From NCBI GenBank assembly GCA_023150875.1, contig JAKLKC010000006.1, forward strand, positions 1-64,000: a DNA stretch of 64,000 bases. The letters are read 5' to 3'. Shown here piece by piece: positions 1-8,428 of this stretch. This stretch comes from Myxococcota bacterium. Lineage in GTDB: Bacteria > Myxococcota_A > UBA796 > UBA9615 > JAKLKC01. Each line of letters starts with the position of its first letter. Position 1 is the stretch's first letter. The position numbers and the translations under genes were made by a program. Below the pieces are notes generated by a model. The model saw nothing but the letters and a program-made list of their open reading frames with translations. It did no database searches and was not told the DNA's origin.

Positions 1-20
1 CAATCCAGACAGGGATTGGG

Positions 21-124
21 AGGGGGGCAGCGCCCCCCTGGAATCGCCAGGACGGCGATTCCCCCGCGGGGGGTGCGGACGGCCGGATTCACTCCGGCCG
101 TCCAGGGGGGCGCGTGCCCCCCCT
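21..124. repeat. array of five consecutive short hairpins
   Basis: Five inverted repeats follow one another. They are AGGGGGGC/GCCCCCCT (21-39), AATCGCC/GGCGATT (42-60), a C5/G6 stem (61-73), an 11-bp perfect stem GGACGGCCGGA/TCCGGCCGTCC (77-103), and a second AGGGGGGC-type hairpin (104-124) nearly identical to the first. No gene is visible in 1-228. The array could be a terminator cluster for a gene to the left or a structured repeat element; its function is unknown. Confidence 0.6.
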
Positions 125-228
125 GAACAGTTACGACTTCGACATGCCTTGAGCCCCCGCTCCCGCAGCCTCCCACGCCCTCCACCCGTGCCGCCGAACG
201 CCAGGTTCCCTCCGGTCGGAGACATTCG

Positions 229-257
229 TTGACAGCAAGCAAGTACTTACTTATCAT
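229..257 (+). promoter_or_regulatory. Sigma-70 promoter with embedded TetR-type operator
   Basis: TTGACA (229-234) and TATCAT (252-257) are separated by exactly 17 bp. The spacer holds the near-palindrome AAGCAAGTACTTACTT (237-252), with one mismatch between its 8-bp half-sites. A repressor bound there would block RNA polymerase. The TetR gene at 3283 is the last gene of the same efflux operon and is the obvious candidate. Its binding is inferred. Confidence 0.75.
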
Positions 258-285
258 GAGGGAGTCACAAGGAGCGCCGACGGCC

Positions 286-1413
286 ATGCCCCTCCCCCGG
301 TCCCTTCCCTTCGTCCTGATCCCGCTGGTCCTGGGGACGGCGTTCGCGGGGGTTCGTGCCTGGCCGGTGGAGACCCGCGCCGCGCGGGTCGAACGGGCGG
401 ACGTGGTCTCGGAGGTCCTGGGCGTCGGCGTCCTGGAGAGCGCCCGGGAGGTCCGGGTCTCGTTCGAGGCGTCGGGGAGGGTCACCGCCCTGCTGGTGGA
501 CGAGGGCGCGTTCGTGAACGAGGGGGACGTTCTGGGGACCCTCGACGTGTCGGACGCCTCCCGGGACCTGGCGGTCTCCGCCGCCGCCGAACAGGCCGCC
601 GCCGCCGCCGTCGAAAAGGCCCGGGCGGACCTGGAGAGGGCCCGGGCGTCGGCGGCTCGCGCCGCCTCGGACCGGGTCCGGGCGGACACCCTCTTCGCCG
701 CCGGCGACGTCCACGCCTCGGACCACGAGGCCGCCGTCGAGAGGGACGCCGGGGCCCGGGCCCAGGCGAGGGCGGCGGAGGCGGCGCTGCTCCAGGCCGA
801 GAGGAGCCGCGAGGTCGCCTCCCGCACCCGGGGGATCCGCACCGCGCAGGTCGCCGACGGCGAGCTGAGGAGCCCGCTGGCGGGGCTCGTGGTCTCCCGG
901 AAGGTGGAGGCCGGCCAGCTCGTCACGCCGGGCACCCCCGCGTTCACCGTCGTCTCCACCGACGCCATGCGAGTGAGCGCCTGGGTGGACGAGACCGCCC
1001 TCGGGCGCCTGGAGGTCGGCCAGCCGGCGCGGCTGGTGTTCCGCTCGGAGGGGGAGCGTTCCTTCGCGGGGAGGGTGGAGCGGATCGGCCGCGAGGTGGA
1101 CCGGCTGACCCACGAGCTGCGGGTGGACGTCGCCGTGCTCGAGCTCCCCCGGAACTTCGCCTTGGGCCAGCGCGCCGACGCCTGGATCGAGACGTCCCGC
1201 CGCGAGGGCGTGGCGAGCGTGCCCCGGGGGTGGTGCGAGGGGGGCTGCGCGGTGGTGGAGGACGGCCGGGTGGCGTCCCGGCGGGTGACCCTCGGGGTCG
1301 CGGGGCGGGAGCGGGTGGAGGTGGTGGAGGGGCTGACTCCGGACGACGTGGTGCTCGCCCCCGGGGCGCCCGCCGGAAGGCGCGTTCGCCCCCTGGTGGA
1401 GGACGGGAAGTGA
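286..1413 (+). CDS. Efflux periplasmic adaptor subunit (HlyD/MFP, MacA-like)
   Basis: Membrane-fusion protein of 375 aa that would link an inner-membrane ABC transporter to an outer-membrane channel. An N-terminal hydrophobic anchor (about residues 5-22) is followed by a biotinyl-lipoyl-like half (EGAFVNEGDVLG), an Ala/Arg-rich coiled-coil hairpin (about 90-165), the second lipoyl half (LRSPLAGLVVS) and beta-barrel domains. The ATG at 286 is chosen because AAGGAG lies 11 nt upstream and the start of transcription falls just before it. A TTG further upstream is part of the -35 box itself. The permease start codon overlaps its stop. The substrate is unknown. Confidence 0.85.
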   Translation: MPLPRSLPFVLIPLVLGTAFAGVRAWPVETRAARVERADVVSEVLGVGVLESAREVRVSFEASGRVTALLVDEGAFVNEGDVLGTLDVSDASRDLAVSAAAEQAAAAAVEKARADLERARASAARAASDRVRADTLFAAGDVHASDHEAAVERDAGARAQARAAEAALLQAERSREVASRTRGIRTAQVADGELRSPLAGLVVSRKVEAGQLVTPGTPAFTVVSTDAMRVSAWVDETALGRLEVGQPARLVFRSEGERSFAGRVERIGREVDRLTHELRVDVAVLELPRNFALGQRADAWIETSRREGVASVPRGWCEGGCAVVEDGRVASRRVTLGVAGRERVEVVEGLTPDDVVLAPGAPAGRRVRPLVEDGK

Positions 1414-2534
1414 ACCTCGCCTGGAAGGACATCCGACGGCAGGGGCTGCGCTTCGTGTTCACGGGGCTCGGGCTCGGCCTCCTCTTCGCCATCGTCCTCG
1501 CCATGGGGGGGATCTACCGGGGCATGGTCGCCGACGCGACGATGCTGGTGGACTCGGTGGGTGCCGATCTCTGGGTCGTCCAGCGGGACACCCGGGGCCC
1601 GTTCGCCGAGAGGTCCACCGTCCCCCGGAACCTGGAGGACCGGCTCCGGGTCGTGGAGGGGGTCGCCTCCGCCGAGACCTTCACCTACGCCACCATCCAG
1701 CGCGGCGACGTCGCCCGCCCCGTCCGGATCGGGCTTGTGGGGCTGTCGTGGCCGTCCAATCGGGGGCAGGGCATCCCCCTTGCCTCCGGCCGCGCCCTCG
1801 GACAGGCCCACCGCGAGATGATCGTGGACCGCACCCTGGGCCTGGACGTCGGCGCCCGCCTGCCCCTGGGGGACGACGTGTACGAGGTGGTGGGGGTCAC
1901 CACGGGCTTCGTCTCCTCGGGCGGGGACGCCTTGGCCTTCGTGACCGATCGGGACGCCGACGCCATCCTCGGGTGGATGGCCCCCGAGTCCCGCCGCCTG
2001 GCCGGCGGAGCGCGGGCCGACGTGCTGCCGAGCGCCATCGTGGTGAAGCTGCTGCCGGGCGTCCCGCCCGAGGAGGTGAAAGCCCGCCTCTCCGACTGGT
2101 CCGACGTGACGGTGTGGACGGGGGACGAGCAGCGGCACCTGCTGCTGCGGGGCGTCATCGACAAGGCGCGCAAGCAGATCGGCCTCTTCCGCACCCTCCT
2201 GTCGGTGGTCTCGGCGATCATCGTCGCCCTGATCCTCTACAACATGACCGTCGCCAAGAGCCACGAGATCGCGCTGCTCAAGCTGCTGGGGGGGCGCACC
2301 CGGGTCATCGTGGGGATGATCCTCCAACAGGCCCTGCTGCTGGGCGCCATCGGCTACGCCATGGCCGTCGCCATCGGCAGCGTCGCGTTCGAGCACTTCC
2401 CGCGGCGGGTGGTGGTCACCCCCGTCGAGCTGGGGGGCCTGGCCGTCCTGGTGGTGGCGATCTGCGTCGTGGCGAGCGTCGCCGGGATCGTCCGCGCCCT
2501 CCGCGTCCCCCCCACCCTCGTCCTGGCGAGCTGA
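1410..2534 (+). CDS. ABC transporter permease (FtsX/MacB type)
   Basis: Inner-membrane permease of 374 aa with the FtsX layout. One TM helix lies near residues 13-35, a periplasmic MacB-PCD-like domain spans about 36-250, and three TM helices lie in the last 120 residues (LLSVVSAIIVALILY and following). The start is a GTG overlapping the adaptor stop (GTGA), so translation is coupled. Only the permease half is present; the ATPase is a separate gene 2 bp downstream, as in DevC/LolCDE-type systems rather than fused MacB. The role is export of a small molecule, peptide or lipid; the substrate cannot be read from the sequence. Confidence 0.85.
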   Translation: MNLAWKDIRRQGLRFVFTGLGLGLLFAIVLAMGGIYRGMVADATMLVDSVGADLWVVQRDTRGPFAERSTVPRNLEDRLRVVEGVASAETFTYATIQRGDVARPVRIGLVGLSWPSNRGQGIPLASGRALGQAHREMIVDRTLGLDVGARLPLGDDVYEVVGVTTGFVSSGGDALAFVTDRDADAILGWMAPESRRLAGGARADVLPSAIVVKLLPGVPPEEVKARLSDWSDVTVWTGDEQRHLLLRGVIDKARKQIGLFRTLLSVVSAIIVALILYNMTVAKSHEIALLKLLGGRTRVIVGMILQQALLLGAIGYAMAVAIGSVAFEHFPRRVVVTPVELGGLAVLVVAICVVASVAGIVRALRVPPTLVLAS

Positions 2535-2536
2535 CC

Positions 2537-3286
2537 ATGCACCACGCCGTGATCCGCGCCGAGTCCCTCCGCAAGGTGTACGGAGAGGGGGACACCGAGG
2601 TCGTCGCCCTCCGCGACGTGTCGATCTCCACCGAGAGGGGCGAGGTCGCCGCCCTGCTGGGCCCCAGCGGCTCGGGGAAGTCCACGCTGCTCACCGCCCT
2701 GGGGCTGCTCAACCTCCCGGAGAGAGGCAGGATCTGGCTGGCTGGCCGCCCCGTGGTCGCGGACGGCGTGGCCCTGACCGACCTGGCCGCCGTGCGCCGG
2801 TCCATGATCGGCTTCGTGTTCCAGAAGGCCAACCTGATCCCCTTCCTCACGGCCCGCGAGAACGTCCTTCTGGCGCTGCAGCTCAACGACCGGGTGGGGA
2901 GGTCCGCGGGCGCCCGCGCCCAGGAGCTGCTGGGCTACCTCGGGGTCGGGGGCCGCGCCGACCACTACCCGGAGCAGCTCTCCGGCGGCCAGCAGCAGCG
3001 CGTCGCCATCGCCCGCGCCCTCGCCAACCGGCCGCCCCTGATCCTGGCGGACGAGCCCACCGCCGCCCTGGACAGCCACCGGGGGAGGGACGTGATGGAG
3101 CTGTTCAAGCGCATCGCCCACGAGCAGGGGGCGGCCGTGGTGGTGGTGACCCACGACCACCGCACCCTCGACGTGTTCGATACCATCCACGAGATGGAGG
3201 ACGGCGTGCTCACCCGCGCCGCGGCGCCCCCGCCGGCCCACGCCCCCCCTCGCACCGCCGACCCCAACCCGGAGGCGTCCCCGTGA
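2537..3286 (+). CDS. ABC transporter ATP-binding protein (LolD/MacB class)
   Basis: Cytoplasmic ATPase of 249 aa. It shows Walker A GPSGSGKST (about residue 43), a Q-loop in FVFQKANL, the signature LSGGQQQRVAIARAL, Walker B LILADEPTAALD and the H-loop VVTHD. The ATG follows the permease stop by 2 bp, and the 3' end overlaps the TetR start by 4 bp, so four genes form one operon. The last 25 residues are a Pro/Ala-rich tail outside the usual family length. This subunit energises the FtsX-type permease; the MacB/LolD class typically drives extrusion across the periplasm. Confidence 0.9.
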   Translation: MHHAVIRAESLRKVYGEGDTEVVALRDVSISTERGEVAALLGPSGSGKSTLLTALGLLNLPERGRIWLAGRPVVADGVALTDLAAVRRSMIGFVFQKANLIPFLTARENVLLALQLNDRVGRSAGARAQELLGYLGVGGRADHYPEQLSGGQQQRVAIARALANRPPLILADEPTAALDSHRGRDVMELFKRIAHEQGAAVVVVTHDHRTLDVFDTIHEMEDGVLTRAAAPPPAHAPPRTADPNPEASP

Positions 3287-3858
3287 CCCCCCGCCAGCCC
3301 ACCGAGGAGCGCCGCCGGCAGATCGCCGACGCGGCGCTGAAGGTCATCGCCGAGCAGGGCCTCGGCCGGTTCACCACCCAGGCCATCGCCGCCGAGGTGG
3401 GGATCACCGACGGCAGCCTCTTCCGTCACTTCGCCAGCAAGCAGGAGATCGTCCTGGCGGCGCTGGACCGGGTGGAGGGGCGGCTCTTCGAGGGCTTCCC
3501 CCCGGTGGACCCCGATCCCCTGGCGCGCCTGGAGCGGTTCTTCCGCGCCCGGGCGGCCCTGGTGTCGGCGAACCCGGTGATCGCCCGCCTGGCCTTCTCC
3601 GAGGAGCTCCCCCACGCCGCGGGCGACGCGGGCGCGGCCCAGGTGCGGCGCTGGAAGGAGCGGTCCCTGGACTTCGTGGTCGCGTGCGTCGAGGAGGGGG
3701 CGGAACAGGGCAGGGTCCCCCGGGGCCTGCCGGCCCGGGAGATCGGCGTGATGATCGTCGGCACCCTGATGGCCCTGGTGGTCCTCGGGGAGCTGGCCAC
3801 GGGGACGACGACGGTGGACCGGACCTGGTCCGCGGTGCGGCGGCTGTTGGGGCGGTAG
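3283..3858 (+). CDS. TetR/AcrR family transcriptional regulator
   Basis: A 191-aa regulator with an N-terminal helix-turn-helix (about residues 25-56, containing TTQAIAAEVGITDGSLFRHF) typical of TetR proteins, and a variable ligand-binding C-terminal domain. It starts at a GTG that overlaps the ATPase stop, which makes it the fourth gene of the efflux operon. A near-palindromic site sits in the operon promoter at 237-252, so negative autoregulation relieved by an effector is the simplest model. The effector is unknown. Confidence 0.9.
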   Translation: MTPRQPTEERRRQIADAALKVIAEQGLGRFTTQAIAAEVGITDGSLFRHFASKQEIVLAALDRVEGRLFEGFPPVDPDPLARLERFFRARAALVSANPVIARLAFSEELPHAAGDAGAAQVRRWKERSLDFVVACVEEGAEQGRVPRGLPAREIGVMIVGTLMALVVLGELATGTTTVDRTWSAVRRLLGR

Positions 3859-3973
3859 GCCGCGATCCGGGACCCCGGGACCATGAAGAGGGACCCCGCC
3901 CCGCCACCCGGCGGACTCCGCCGGGCCGGCCGGGCTCCATCCGGGCTTGCTGCCCGCGCAGGAAGGAAGAGAC

Positions 3974-4546
3974 ATGTCGTCTGGACGTTTCACCCTCGCC
4001 GTCGGGCTGATGGCCTTCGCCGGAGGGATCGCCCTGGGGATCTTCCACGCCACCGGCCACGGCGGAGGGCACGGCGAGGGGCACACCGACGCCTCCGCCG
4101 ATCCCCACGCCGCCCACTCCACCGCGGCCCACGCGCCGCCCGCCCACACCCCCGAGGACCACTCCGCCCACGGGGAGCCCTCCCCCCCGGGCCCTCCCTC
4201 GGCCACCGCGATCCGGGACGAGATGATCGCCCTCCAGGCCGCCTACGACACCCTGAACCGCGCCGTGGTCCTGGGCGATCCCCGCGGCGTGGCGGAGGCG
4301 TTCCACCGGGTCCACGCCCGCAAGCAGGACACCGACGCGGCCCTCGCCGCGGGGGTGGCGCGCCCCCCCAAGAACGGGGACCGCATCGAAGCATTCGTGG
4401 CCCGGGACAAGGCGTTCCACGACCTGCTGGAGACCACCGTGGGCGCGGCCGGCCGCGGCGACCTGGAGACCCTCCGGCGCATGACCACCGAACTGCGGGA
4501 CGGATGCATCGCCTGCCACGAGGAGTTCCGCGGGGATCCGCGGTAG
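3974..4546 (+). CDS. His-rich cytochrome c'-like monohaem protein
   Basis: Exported protein of 190 aa. A hydrophobic N-terminal segment (about residues 6-22) precedes a segment with some 14 histidines in 50 residues (about 25-75), then a helical domain ending in a CIACH haem-attachment motif at 178-182. A CxxCH at the extreme C-terminus is the hallmark of the four-helix cytochrome c' fold, which binds NO in some bacteria. The His-rich part suggests metal binding and is not usual in that family. The ATG at 3974 has GGAAGGAAG just upstream. It follows the efflux operon after about 115 bp. Its link to the nos genes is only thematic. Confidence 0.7.
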   Translation: MSSGRFTLAVGLMAFAGGIALGIFHATGHGGGHGEGHTDASADPHAAHSTAAHAPPAHTPEDHSAHGEPSPPGPPSATAIRDEMIALQAAYDTLNRAVVLGDPRGVAEAFHRVHARKQDTDAALAAGVARPPKNGDRIEAFVARDKAFHDLLETTVGAAGRGDLETLRRMTTELRDGCIACHEEFRGDPR

Positions 4547-4559
4547 CAGGAGGTCCCTA

Positions 4560-4760
4560 ACCCGCCTCAGGCGATGAGCTGGAGGGGAACGACCTCGGAG
4601 CGGATGCGTACCGCGTTTCCTCGAGCCCGAGCCCAGGCCGAAGGCCGGTGCCCGTGCCCGTGCCCGGCGGGGACATCCAGTCACGGTGCCGTTGCCCACC
4701 ACGGATCGGGCACGGGCTCGGGCACGCGAGGAACGTTCGGTGGATTGCCTGAGGATGGTT
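4560..4760. repeat. ~200-bp element with inverted termini, copy 1
   Basis: This ~201-bp unit has termini that are inverted repeats: the left end begins AACCCGCCTCAGGCGAT and the reverse complement of the right end reads AACCATCCTCAGGCAAT (14 of 17 identical). Inside are CCCGTG/GGGCACGGGCTC tracts that form an imperfect long hairpin. No ORF of its own is convincing. It is followed immediately by copy 2 in direct orientation, and a third copy lies at 8990. The structure resembles a MITE or large palindromic element. Confidence 0.75.
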
Positions 4761-4761
4761 G

Positions 4762-4974
4762 ACCCGCCTCAGGCGATGAGCTGGAGGGGAACGGCCTTGG
4801 AGCGGATCCGTACCGCGTTTCCTCGAGCCCGAGCCCAGGCCGAAGGCCGGTGCCCGTGCCCGTGCCCGGCGGGGACATCCAGTCACGGTGCCGTTGCCCA
4901 CCACGGATCGGGCACGGGCTCGGGCACGGGCTCGGGCACGCGAGGAACGTTCGGTGGATTGCCTGAGGATGGTT
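4762..4974. repeat. ~200-bp element with inverted termini, copy 2
   Basis: Nearly identical to copy 1 with a period of 202 bp. It is 12 bp longer because the internal GGGCTCGGGCAC unit is duplicated, which points to slippage. Its right terminus supplies the last bases before the TAA stop of the minus-strand radical-SAM gene at 4973, so element and gene touch. Confidence 0.75.
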
Positions 4975-6415
4975 AGAGCAGCGACGGGAAGTGAGCCGTC
5001 CTGCTCTGGGGGAGACCTCCGTGCCAGGCATACCTCATGCCTTCCAACACACCGATCCCGTGGAGGGCCCTCTCGGTCAGCGCGTTGGAGAGTCCAAGGA
5101 CCGGCCGGAGGGGGCCGATGGGGAGGCGGGCCAGGGTGGGGATCGCCCTGCCCAGCGCCGGGAAGCGCACCCCCAGGCGGAAGAGGTGGAAGACGTTGAG
5201 GACCTCCTCCTCCCTCTCCACCCGGAAGGACAGCCCCGCGCCCAGGGGCGCCTGCCGGGCGGGATCCCCCTCCCCCAACAGGCTGCCGGCGGCCTCGGCC
5301 GTGGTCCGCAGGGGCGTTCCGTGGAGCGCGCCCACCAGCGTCACCCGGGCGTAGCGCGCCCCCAGCTCCCACGAGAGCCTCATCGCCTGCATGGCCGACT
5401 CCGGGGAGTCTCCCGGTCCCCCCACCATGTTGAGGGTGACGAGGTGGATCCGGTGGCGGCGCAGGCGCTCGGCGACCTCACGGAGCAGGGCGTCGGTGGT
5501 GCCCTTGCGGTACGTCACCCGGCGGGCCTCCTCGTCCCCGACCTCGACGCCGACGCACACGGCGCGGCAGCCGGCGGTGGCGAGGGAGGCGACAGTGCCC
5601 TCGGAGAGGCACTCGGCGAGGGTGTTGCACGTGAAGGGGATGCCGATCTCCCCCGGCCACCGCTCCGCCAGCTCCCGGGCCCACTCGGGGTGGGCGGCGA
5701 AGGCGTCGTCCACGAAGTGGAGCTGGCGCAGGGGCCAGCGGCGGCGGACCTCGCCCACCTCGGCGATCACGCGGCCCACCGACTTGGCCCGGATCCGGCG
5801 CATCCCCCGGCCGTAGAGGGCCTGCACCCCCGCCAGGTAGCAGTGGCCGCAGCCCCGGGAGCACCCGCGGCTGGACAGGAACTTCTTCCAGGAGAGGCCG
5901 GAGAGCCAGGGCCTTCCCTCGTAGTACACGTCCCTGGCCGGCAGGGGCAGGGAGTCCAGATCCTCCGGCGCGGCGGGCGGGGGGGCGTTCACCAGGGCGC
6001 CGTCCCGGAAGGCTACGATGCCGTCGGTCCCCGCCAGGGCCGCGGGATCCTCGCCGCGGTCCATGCCCCGGACCAGGGCGAGGAGGGGGAGCTCCGCCTC
6101 CCCCCGCACGGCGGCGTCGGCGGGGACGAACGACAGCGCCTGGGGCCAGAGGGTGGGGAGGGAGCCCGCCAGCACCACCGGCACCCGGAGGCGGCTCCGA
6201 AGGCGGGGGACGGCCCGGGCCGGGAAGGCGGGGTCCGTCACCGACGAGGGGACGACCACCAGGTCTGGCCGCGCGGCGCGGGCTCCGCGGGCGCCGGGGT
6301 CCTCGGACTCCAGGGCGAGGGAGACATGGTGGCCGTCCGCCCGCAGCACGGCGGCGGCCTCGGCGAGGGCCGGGGACTCGTTGATTCCGTGGTCCTGGAA
6401 GAAGAGGACGCGCAC
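4973..6415 (-). CDS. Radical SAM protein with N-terminal B12-binding-like domain
   Basis: A 480-aa protein. The N-terminal ~130 residues look like the Rossmann fold of cobalamin-binding radical-SAM enzymes, but the classical DxHxxG motif is not evident. The radical-SAM motif is C185-x3-C189-x2-C192 (within RGCSRGCGHCYL). Later segments such as FVDDAF and VTLNMVGGPGDS fit the rest of the SAM barrel. The GTG start at 6415 is preceded by GGGAGG. It follows the second radical-SAM gene after 59 bp on the same strand, so both may be co-transcribed. Reaction and substrate are unknown. Its stop codon abuts the inverted-terminus repeat. Confidence 0.75.
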   Translation of the reverse strand: MRVLFFQDHGINESPALAEAAAVLRADGHHVSLALESEDPGARGARAARPDLVVVPSSVTDPAFPARAVPRLRSRLRVPVVLAGSLPTLWPQALSFVPADAAVRGEAELPLLALVRGMDRGEDPAALAGTDGIVAFRDGALVNAPPPAAPEDLDSLPLPARDVYYEGRPWLSGLSWKKFLSSRGCSRGCGHCYLAGVQALYGRGMRRIRAKSVGRVIAEVGEVRRRWPLRQLHFVDDAFAAHPEWARELAERWPGEIGIPFTCNTLAECLSEGTVASLATAGCRAVCVGVEVGDEEARRVTYRKGTTDALLREVAERLRRHRIHLVTLNMVGGPGDSPESAMQAMRLSWELGARYARVTLVGALHGTPLRTTAEAAGSLLGEGDPARQAPLGAGLSFRVEREEEVLNVFHLFRLGVRFPALGRAIPTLARLPIGPLRPVLGLSNALTERALHGIGVLEGMRYAWHGGLPQSRTAHFPSLL

Positions 6416-6474
6416 CGGTGGGAGATCCTCCCTCGGCCCGGGGGCGCGCAGGGGCCCCGGGGGCGAGGGCCCGG

Positions 6475-8175
6475 TCAGTCCGCCGGGACGAAGTTGTGCT
6501 CGTAGAACGTGGGCGGCTCGTAGGTCCAACCGGCCCGCTGCCGGGCGTCCTCCAGGCGGAGGCGGTGATGGACGTACAGCCCCCCCAAGGTCCCCATCAG
6601 CCGGCTGACGGCGCCGAACTCGGCGTAGACGTCCTTCAACACGGCGTCGATGCGCTGGCGCAGGTCCGGACGGCTGGCGAACCACTTCCGGGCGGCCCAG
6701 AGCGCCGGGGCGTAGGTCGTCGACAGCTCCCGTCCCTCCCAGAGGTAGCGGGCGCGCACCCGCAGGTCGGCGAAGTCCCGGTAGCGGCGCCAGCCCGCCA
6801 GGGTGGTGCGGGCGACCCGGACGATGCTGGGCCCGTTGACCTCGAAGTCCCGCTGGAACGCCCTCTTGAGGAGATCGGTCTCCATGCCCTCGGGGATGTG
6901 GGGGTGGCGGTAGTTGAACCGGAGCTGCCCGTGGGTGTCGGCCAGCCGCCCCCAGTCCTCGCAGTCCGGGTCCTCCAGGGTGCCGTCCCGCCGGTGCTGG
7001 GCGTGGAGGGCGGTGCCCGGGATGGGCGTGTAGAGCATGAACTGGTGGAACTCGGTGTCGTGGCGGACGGCGTGCTCGATGGCCTCGCCGACGTTCTCGG
7101 GGGTGTGGTCTTCCAACCCGATGATGGACGACCCCAGCACGCGGATCCCGTGGGACTGGAGGGTGCGGACCAGGGCCACGGTGTCGGTGCCCTTGAGCTT
7201 GGAGTACTGGCTCTCCTTCCCCTCCAAGCCGATCCAGACCCACGAGATCCCGAGGCGCACGAGCTGGTCGATGCTGTAGGATCGCAGCACCTTCCCCGAC
7301 GAGAAGACGTACAGGGCCCAGGGCTTGCCGTGCTCCTCCATCAGCTCCAGGAGCCGCAGCGCCCTTTTGCGGTGGAGCAGGAAGTTCTCGTCCGCCATGA
7401 AGAACGAGCGGACCTTCATGTCGGCCTCGAGGCCCCGCATGATCTCGAAGAGCTCGTCCCCGGTCTGGTAGAAGTTCACGTAGCTGCCCTTGCCGCCGAA
7501 CATCGCGCTCGTCGCGCAGAAGTTGCAGCCGACGGGGCACCCCACCGAGGGGATCACCGTCGCGGCGACGTCCCCGGGCTTCTCCCGGGCGGTGACTCCC
7601 AGGGCGCGGGTGCCGCTCCCCGAGACGATCCGCGGGTGGCGCACCGGGGCGTCCTCCGCCTCGCCCAGGAAGGAGCGGAACCACCTCACCCCCTCGCCCC
7701 GGACGACGTGGTCGGCGTCGATCCGCCTCTCGATGCCGGGGACGTTGGCGACGTGGCCGCCCACGACGATGGTGGCGTGGGGCTGGTGCTCCCGCACGAG
7801 GCGACACATGTGCTCGACCTTCGCCACGTTGGGGATGATGGCGCCGATCCCGACGATGTCGTATCGGCACGTCTTGAGCTCGTGGACGAAACGGTCCAGG
7901 GTGGGGAAGTCCAGCAGGGTGCAGGGCGCGGCGATGTTCTCCTGGATCATCATCAGGCCCCAGGAGCGGTGAAACATCCGCAGCGAGAACGGCCCCTGCT
8001 CCCGGGTGACCTGGTTGTGATACAGCTCCATGGGGTTCGCGCGCCGGCTCCCGAACTCGTCGTCCTGGGCGTAGGGCCCGAACACGCTGCTCAGCAGCAC
8101 CCGCGCCCGCGTCCCCAGGGGGTGGCGGGACGTCGCGGAGGGGGAGGACCGATCGTCGGCTTCGACGTGGCGCAC
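6475..8175 (-). CDS. B12-binding-domain radical SAM protein
   Basis: A 566-aa protein with a cobalamin-binding-like domain over about residues 60-165 (IVGIGAIIPNVAKVEHM and VVGGHVANVPG) and a radical-SAM core beginning at C213-x3-C217-x2-C220 (SVGCPVGCNFCA). Motifs GLEDHTPENV and YTPIPGTAL are typical of large B12-radical-SAM enzymes that methylate or rearrange lipids and natural products. A family-level function cannot be assigned. ATG start; promoter elements lie at 8229-8256. It is paired with the 4973 gene and with the benzoyl-CoA operon beyond, but no functional link is proven. Confidence 0.8.
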   Translation of the reverse strand: MRHVEADDRSSPSATSRHPLGTRARVLLSSVFGPYAQDDEFGSRRANPMELYHNQVTREQGPFSLRMFHRSWGLMMIQENIAAPCTLLDFPTLDRFVHELKTCRYDIVGIGAIIPNVAKVEHMCRLVREHQPHATIVVGGHVANVPGIERRIDADHVVRGEGVRWFRSFLGEAEDAPVRHPRIVSGSGTRALGVTAREKPGDVAATVIPSVGCPVGCNFCATSAMFGGKGSYVNFYQTGDELFEIMRGLEADMKVRSFFMADENFLLHRKRALRLLELMEEHGKPWALYVFSSGKVLRSYSIDQLVRLGISWVWIGLEGKESQYSKLKGTDTVALVRTLQSHGIRVLGSSIIGLEDHTPENVGEAIEHAVRHDTEFHQFMLYTPIPGTALHAQHRRDGTLEDPDCEDWGRLADTHGQLRFNYRHPHIPEGMETDLLKRAFQRDFEVNGPSIVRVARTTLAGWRRYRDFADLRVRARYLWEGRELSTTYAPALWAARKWFASRPDLRQRIDAVLKDVYAEFGAVSRLMGTLGGLYVHHRLRLEDARQRAGWTYEPPTFYEHNFVPAD

Positions 8176-8228
8176 AGCGGGGCTCCAAGCGGGAGGGGGC
8201 CGCCCGGCTCGCTCGGGCGCGGCGGCTC

Positions 8229-8256
8229 AGCATACTCGCTCCCGCGCCGATGGCAA
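8229..8256 (-). promoter_or_regulatory. Probable promoter of radical-SAM gene pair
   Basis: Read on the minus strand, TTGCCA (8256-8251), a 16-bp spacer and TATGCT (8234-8229) lie about 50 bp upstream of the start at 8175. Both hexamers are close to consensus. No operator was recognised. Confidence 0.45.
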
Positions 8257-8299
8257 GGAGGCCCTGGAGGCGGCCCCGCCGGAGCCGGGCTGGCGGGGG

Positions 8300-8428
8300 A
8301 AATGTAAAACTGTAGGTGCCTGACACCCTCGGGACACTGACACCCTCGGAACACACCCTCGGGACACCCTCGGTACACAAGGCCCGCCGGGAATGTAAAT
8401 GTAAATGTGTAGGTGCCTGACACCCACG
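8300..8428. repeat. REP-like motif pair (TGTAGGTGCCTGACACCC)
   Basis: The 18-base motif occurs at 8311-8328 and again near 8409-8426. Each copy is preceded by an AT-richer AATGTAAA segment that is striking in this GC-rich DNA. GGTG...CACC forms a short stem. Between the copies are degenerate ACACCCTCGG units. The motif resembles palindromic REP sequences mobilised by Y1/RAYT transposases; that comparison is from memory and unchecked. Confidence 0.5.

Noticed and set aside
229-285. TTG at 229 as start of the adaptor protein
   Set aside because: Those bases are the -35 box. The transcript would begin near 264, and ATG 286 has a proper ribosome site.
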